A DNA stretch of 64,000 nt from Candidatus Woesearchaeota archaeon. GTDB lineage: Archaea; Nanobdellota; Nanobdellia; Woesearchaeales; 21-14-0-10-32-9. The position numbers were made by a program, and so were the translations under genes. The DNA lies in the NCBI GenBank assembly GCA_020854775.1, contig JAHKLZ010000025.1, positions 21,420-85,419 of the forward strand, in the 5' to 3' direction. Shown here in pieces: positions 61,662 to 64,000 of the stretch. How positions within the stretch are numbered: position 1 is the stretch's first letter; each line of letters starts with the position of its first letter. The notes below the pieces were generated by a model. It saw only the letters and a program-made list of their open reading frames with translations, did no database searches and was not told the DNA's origin.

Positions 61662-63365
61662 TTACCTACCTTTGTAAAAAAGTTTATTCAACTCTTTATC
61701 TTCTTTTGAAACTTTATATTGAGAATCTTCAATTTCTGTTAAATTGACATATAGTTGATTTTTATCCAACATCTCAACAAGTTTTTTCTTTTGCTCTGCC
61801 AAACTTAATTTTTCAAAATCTCCTTTATTGTCATTAAATTTCTTAATATTAACATCATAATTTAAGAAATAGTTCACACACATTTCTTCCCATATTTTGA
61901 GAAGATACACTGTATTTTTTGCATCTTGGATCTTATCAATAGCTTCTTGATTGCATTTTAAAAGTTCGCAAAACACATAAGGAATATCTCCAAATCTTTT
62001 CTTTAATATTTTTTGAGTATTTTCCAGTTGTTCCACTAAAATAAATTGCCTTTTTAATTGATTTGCCATATATCCTGTTGTTCCTGCTCCAGCAAAAAAG
62101 TCTAAAACTATATCTCCTTCGTTGGAAGATGATTCGATAATTCTCTGCATTAATTTATAGGGTTTTTCTGTTAAATAACCAGTTCTTTTTCTTCCATCAG
62201 AACGTATTCTTGCAGCAACAGCTATCTTTAACCAATCATCATTATCAAAATTTTCATTTTCTTTGTAGATTTGTTCAATCTCTTGCAAAAGCTCATCTTT
62301 ATTTTTATAATACCACCAATCCTCGGGAATTTTTCCTTTTGATGTATAAGATTCACTGACATCAGAAGTCATTTCATTATTAAAGCCGCCAACATGAACC
62401 TCTGATTTAATCTTTATTTTTTCACCATTAAATGTCCATGTATCCCCTTTTCTATACCATAAAATAGTATCATGCTTTCGATTAAATTGCCTCATTTTGG
62501 GAGAACCTGGCCCAGTATAACACCAAATAATTTCATTAATAAGATGATCCCTTCCAAAGATATCATCTAAGAGTAATTTACAGTAATGGGACTCATGCCA
62601 ATCCAAATGAACAAAAATAGTCCCATCGTCTGTTAACAATTCTTTTGCCACTTCTAGCCTATTCTTCATAAAAGTTAACCAGGTTGAGTGGGAAAACTTA
62701 TCATTATATGCAAAACTATCTAGTTCCGTATTATATGGTGGATCTAAATATATTATCTTAATTTTTCCACTAAATTCTTTTTTTAATGAATGTAATGTTA
62801 AAAGATTGTTACCCTTAATTATCAGATTGTCTTTAATGGTTCCCTTTCCATCTCTATTAAAATCTTTAACTTTTTCTTCTCCTTTTGCAGTAAATCTATT
62901 AAAATTTGTTAAAACTTTTGGATCTTCTAATCTATCAATTTCATCTTTATCTAAAATCTCATTAAAGAATATCTCATTTCTATCCTCTTCTTCTTTAGTC
63001 ATTCCACCTTCTAAAATACAATCTTTAAATGGCCAAACGAGAGCAACTTCTTCCCTTATCTTCATAAATTTATTTGATATTGTTAATCCAATTTTTTGAG
63101 AAAATTGAGTATAAGAACTTCCAAGGAGATTTTTTTCCATTGAATCTACAAATTTGTTAATATCAAAAACATATAAATCTTTGATTTTCTTAAAGAAAAA
63201 ATCGATAAACTCTTTCTCTGAACTTAATAATTCTATTAATTTCTCATCCAATTGATATGCTTTGTTAATAACTTCTCCTTTAATTAAATTATCTCCTTCA
63301 TCAATAAAGCGTTTATCCTCTCTTAATTTCTTTTCTAATCTTTGATAAAATCCATTTTTTGTCAT
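61662..63365 (-). CDS. mod: Type III-like DNA methyltransferase, Mod subunit
   Basis: 567 residues. Beta-class N6-adenine/N4-cytosine MTase order: motif IV IIYLDPPYNTELDSFAYNDK (about 205-224) before motif I VLDFFAGAGTTGYMANQLKR (about 424-443). Target-recognition region in between, with KTGYLTEKPYKLMQRI near motif X. It methylates host DNA and gives Res its specificity. Its ATG overlaps the TGA of the RHH gene (CAATGACA) and GAGGGGG is its ribosome-binding site. Confidence 0.9.
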   Translation of the reverse strand: MTKNGFYQRLEKKLREDKRFIDEGDNLIKGEVINKAYQLDEKLIELLSSEKEFIDFFFKKIKDLYVFDINKFVDSMEKNLLGSSYTQFSQKIGLTISNKFMKIREEVALVWPFKDCILEGGMTKEEEDRNEIFFNEILDKDEIDRLEDPKVLTNFNRFTAKGEEKVKDFNRDGKGTIKDNLIIKGNNLLTLHSLKKEFSGKIKIIYLDPPYNTELDSFAYNDKFSHSTWLTFMKNRLEVAKELLTDDGTIFVHLDWHESHYCKLLLDDIFGRDHLINEIIWCYTGPGSPKMRQFNRKHDTILWYRKGDTWTFNGEKIKIKSEVHVGGFNNEMTSDVSESYTSKGKIPEDWWYYKNKDELLQEIEQIYKENENFDNDDWLKIAVAARIRSDGRKRTGYLTEKPYKLMQRIIESSSNEGDIVLDFFAGAGTTGYMANQLKRQFILVEQLENTQKILKKRFGDIPYVFCELLKCNQEAIDKIQDAKNTVYLLKIWEEMCVNYFLNYDVNIKKFNDNKGDFEKLSLAEQKKKLVEMLDKNQLYVNLTEIEDSQYKVSKEDKELNKLFYKGR

Positions 63366-63508
63366 TGTGATTTCGCCCCCTCTCTAAGTTGTTTTTCTAT
63401 CATGATTTCAAATTGACGAGAAACTATTAATCCTTTCTTCTTGCAGTATTCTCTATACTTATCATATAAGTCTGAATTGACTTTAAGAGTAATGTTTTTT
63501 GTATTCAT
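63362..63508 (-). CDS. 48-aa ribbon-helix-helix protein leading the restriction operon
   Basis: The frame starts at ATG 63508, 4 nt after GGTGGGG, and ends in TGA overlapping the mod ATG. The product begins MNTKNITLKVNSDLYDKYRE and continues with a second helix (SRQFEIMIEKQLRE): the strand-helix-helix pattern of Arc/CopG repressors. TATTTATAAATA lies at about 63540-63552, so its own promoter has an 8-20 nt leader. It is well placed to act as a controller of the restriction genes, in the manner of C proteins. Confidence 0.7.
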   Translation of the reverse strand: MNTKNITLKVNSDLYDKYREYCKKKGLIVSRQFEIMIEKQLREGAKSQ

Positions 63509-63589
63509 ATTCCCCACCTAATAAGCAAATGCTAACACATATTTATAAATATTACTATTACTATGTTCTTTTTCAGAAAAAGAACCAAA

Positions 63590-63693
63590 AGCCCCCTCTC
63601 TCGTCCTAACGGACATATTGTCTGCTACGCAGTAATTGATATTAAAGTAAGTAAAAACTACGGCACCTATCTGATTCTTCGGCAGTAAGAAAA
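63590..63693. repeat. right mosaic inverted repeat of the restriction island
   Basis: This is the counterpart of 58173-58352 in opposite orientation, shorter overall (104 bp against 180 bp). An extra 35-bp segment follows the 17-bp block. Two of the inner blocks lie close together here but far apart on the left side. Confidence 0.8.
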
Positions 63694-64000
63694 CTCTGCG
63701 CTCCACTTCGTTCCGCTTGGGGACGCTGCGCTTTCGTCGCTACGCTCCTCACCCTCGGCTAACAGGAATTTAACGGTTCGGGGCTCGGCTCGCCCCTCTC
63801 CCAAATCGTTTAATGTTCTCCGCTTCGCTCCGAACTTAAACGACTTCGTTAAATTCCGATGTTATATTCAATCGTCATATCAATTTACTAAAACTAAACG
63901 GGGGGAGCCGTCGCGTCCTTCGGACATATAGTCTCGCCTTCGGCTCGCAGAAAAACTTCTCTTAACCGACCAACGAAAACGGAAACCAAATTTTCTGCGG
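63694..64000. other. GC-rich, hairpin-dense non-coding tail
   Basis: No gene is supported. GC content rises sharply. Hairpins include CGTTTAA-t-GTTC ... GAAC-TTAAACG (63807-63843), an inverted repeat GGAATTTAACG (63765-63775)/CGTTAAATTCC (63847-63857), and short TTCG-loop stems (GTCC-TTCG-GGAC-like at about 63916-63926; CGCC-TTCG-GCTCG-like nearby). It could be the edge of a structured RNA, or an element end. The window stops here, so its extent is unknown. Confidence 0.4.

Noticed and set aside
63518..63706. 62-codon frame left of the GC-rich tail
   Set aside because: It runs through the inverted repeat block and the RHH promoter with no ribosome-binding site.

Overview
The window is AT-rich archaeal DNA. 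The gene set is clearly archaeal: EF-1A, EF-2, S10, L7Ae, S28e, L24e, GatD/GatE, Kae1, TFE-alpha, Taw3, TruD, Lhr, class III signal-peptide pilins, and TATA boxes about 25-30 nt before many start codons. Several proteins are of a streamlined or insertion-bearing type, gene spacing is tight and hypothetical genes are many. I therefore read it as a DPANN-type archaeon (Woesearchaeota/Pacearchaeota-like). That placement is inference from gene content, not from a phylogeny.

Layout. 1-5.7 kb is an accessory stretch with an RHH protein, HD phosphohydrolase, a lone RarA-C-like domain, gene debris, a nucleotidyltransferase and unknowns. 5.8-9.1 kb holds a double-domain dCTP deaminase, RadC, a PIN protein and a winged-helix protein. 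9.3-15.3 kb has a tiny pilin-like protein, a three-gene nucleic-acid operon (DUF2779 nuclease, unknown, UDG-like), a small phosphatase, an HNH-like protein, a TspO-like membrane protein and an RHH/MazF toxin-antitoxin pair. 15.3-19.8 kb is a compact carotenoid operon (Fur-like regulator, crtI, crtB, prenyl synthase, UbiA prenyltransferase), divergent from tpiA. 20.5-29.4 kb is an envelope region with four pilin-like proteins, a large secreted Ig-like protein, Taw3, a CRM protein and a MoxR/VWA pair. 29.4-40.9 kb has prs, TruD, tRNA-Arg(CCU) followed by a striking 50-bp tandem repeat, a flippase-like protein, glycosyltransferases and gatD/gatE.

41-51.9 kb is the translation/transcription core. 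It runs L7Ae-S28e-L24e-NDK-EF2-EF1A-S10 on the minus strand. The L7Ae leader contains a sequence that fits a kink-turn, and the S10 3' end is duplicated around a small structured GC-rich insert. Next come a pilin, Kae1, Nre, TFE and a phosphoesterase. 51.9-54.1 kb is an orphan three-gene operon (nucleotidyltransferase, Asn-rich protein, small protein). 54.3-58 kb has Lhr and a XerA-like recombinase. 58.1-63.7 kb is a Type III-like restriction-modification island led by a 48-aa RHH protein. It carries an extra PD-(D/E)XK gene and is bracketed by mosaic inverted repeats. The last 300 bp is GC-rich, hairpin-dense and non-coding.

The most unusual signals are the tRNA-tail repeats, the S10-tail duplication, the L7Ae leader, the inverted repeats around the restriction island, a GatE without its GAD domain, and a Fur-led carotenoid operon in a DPANN-like genome.
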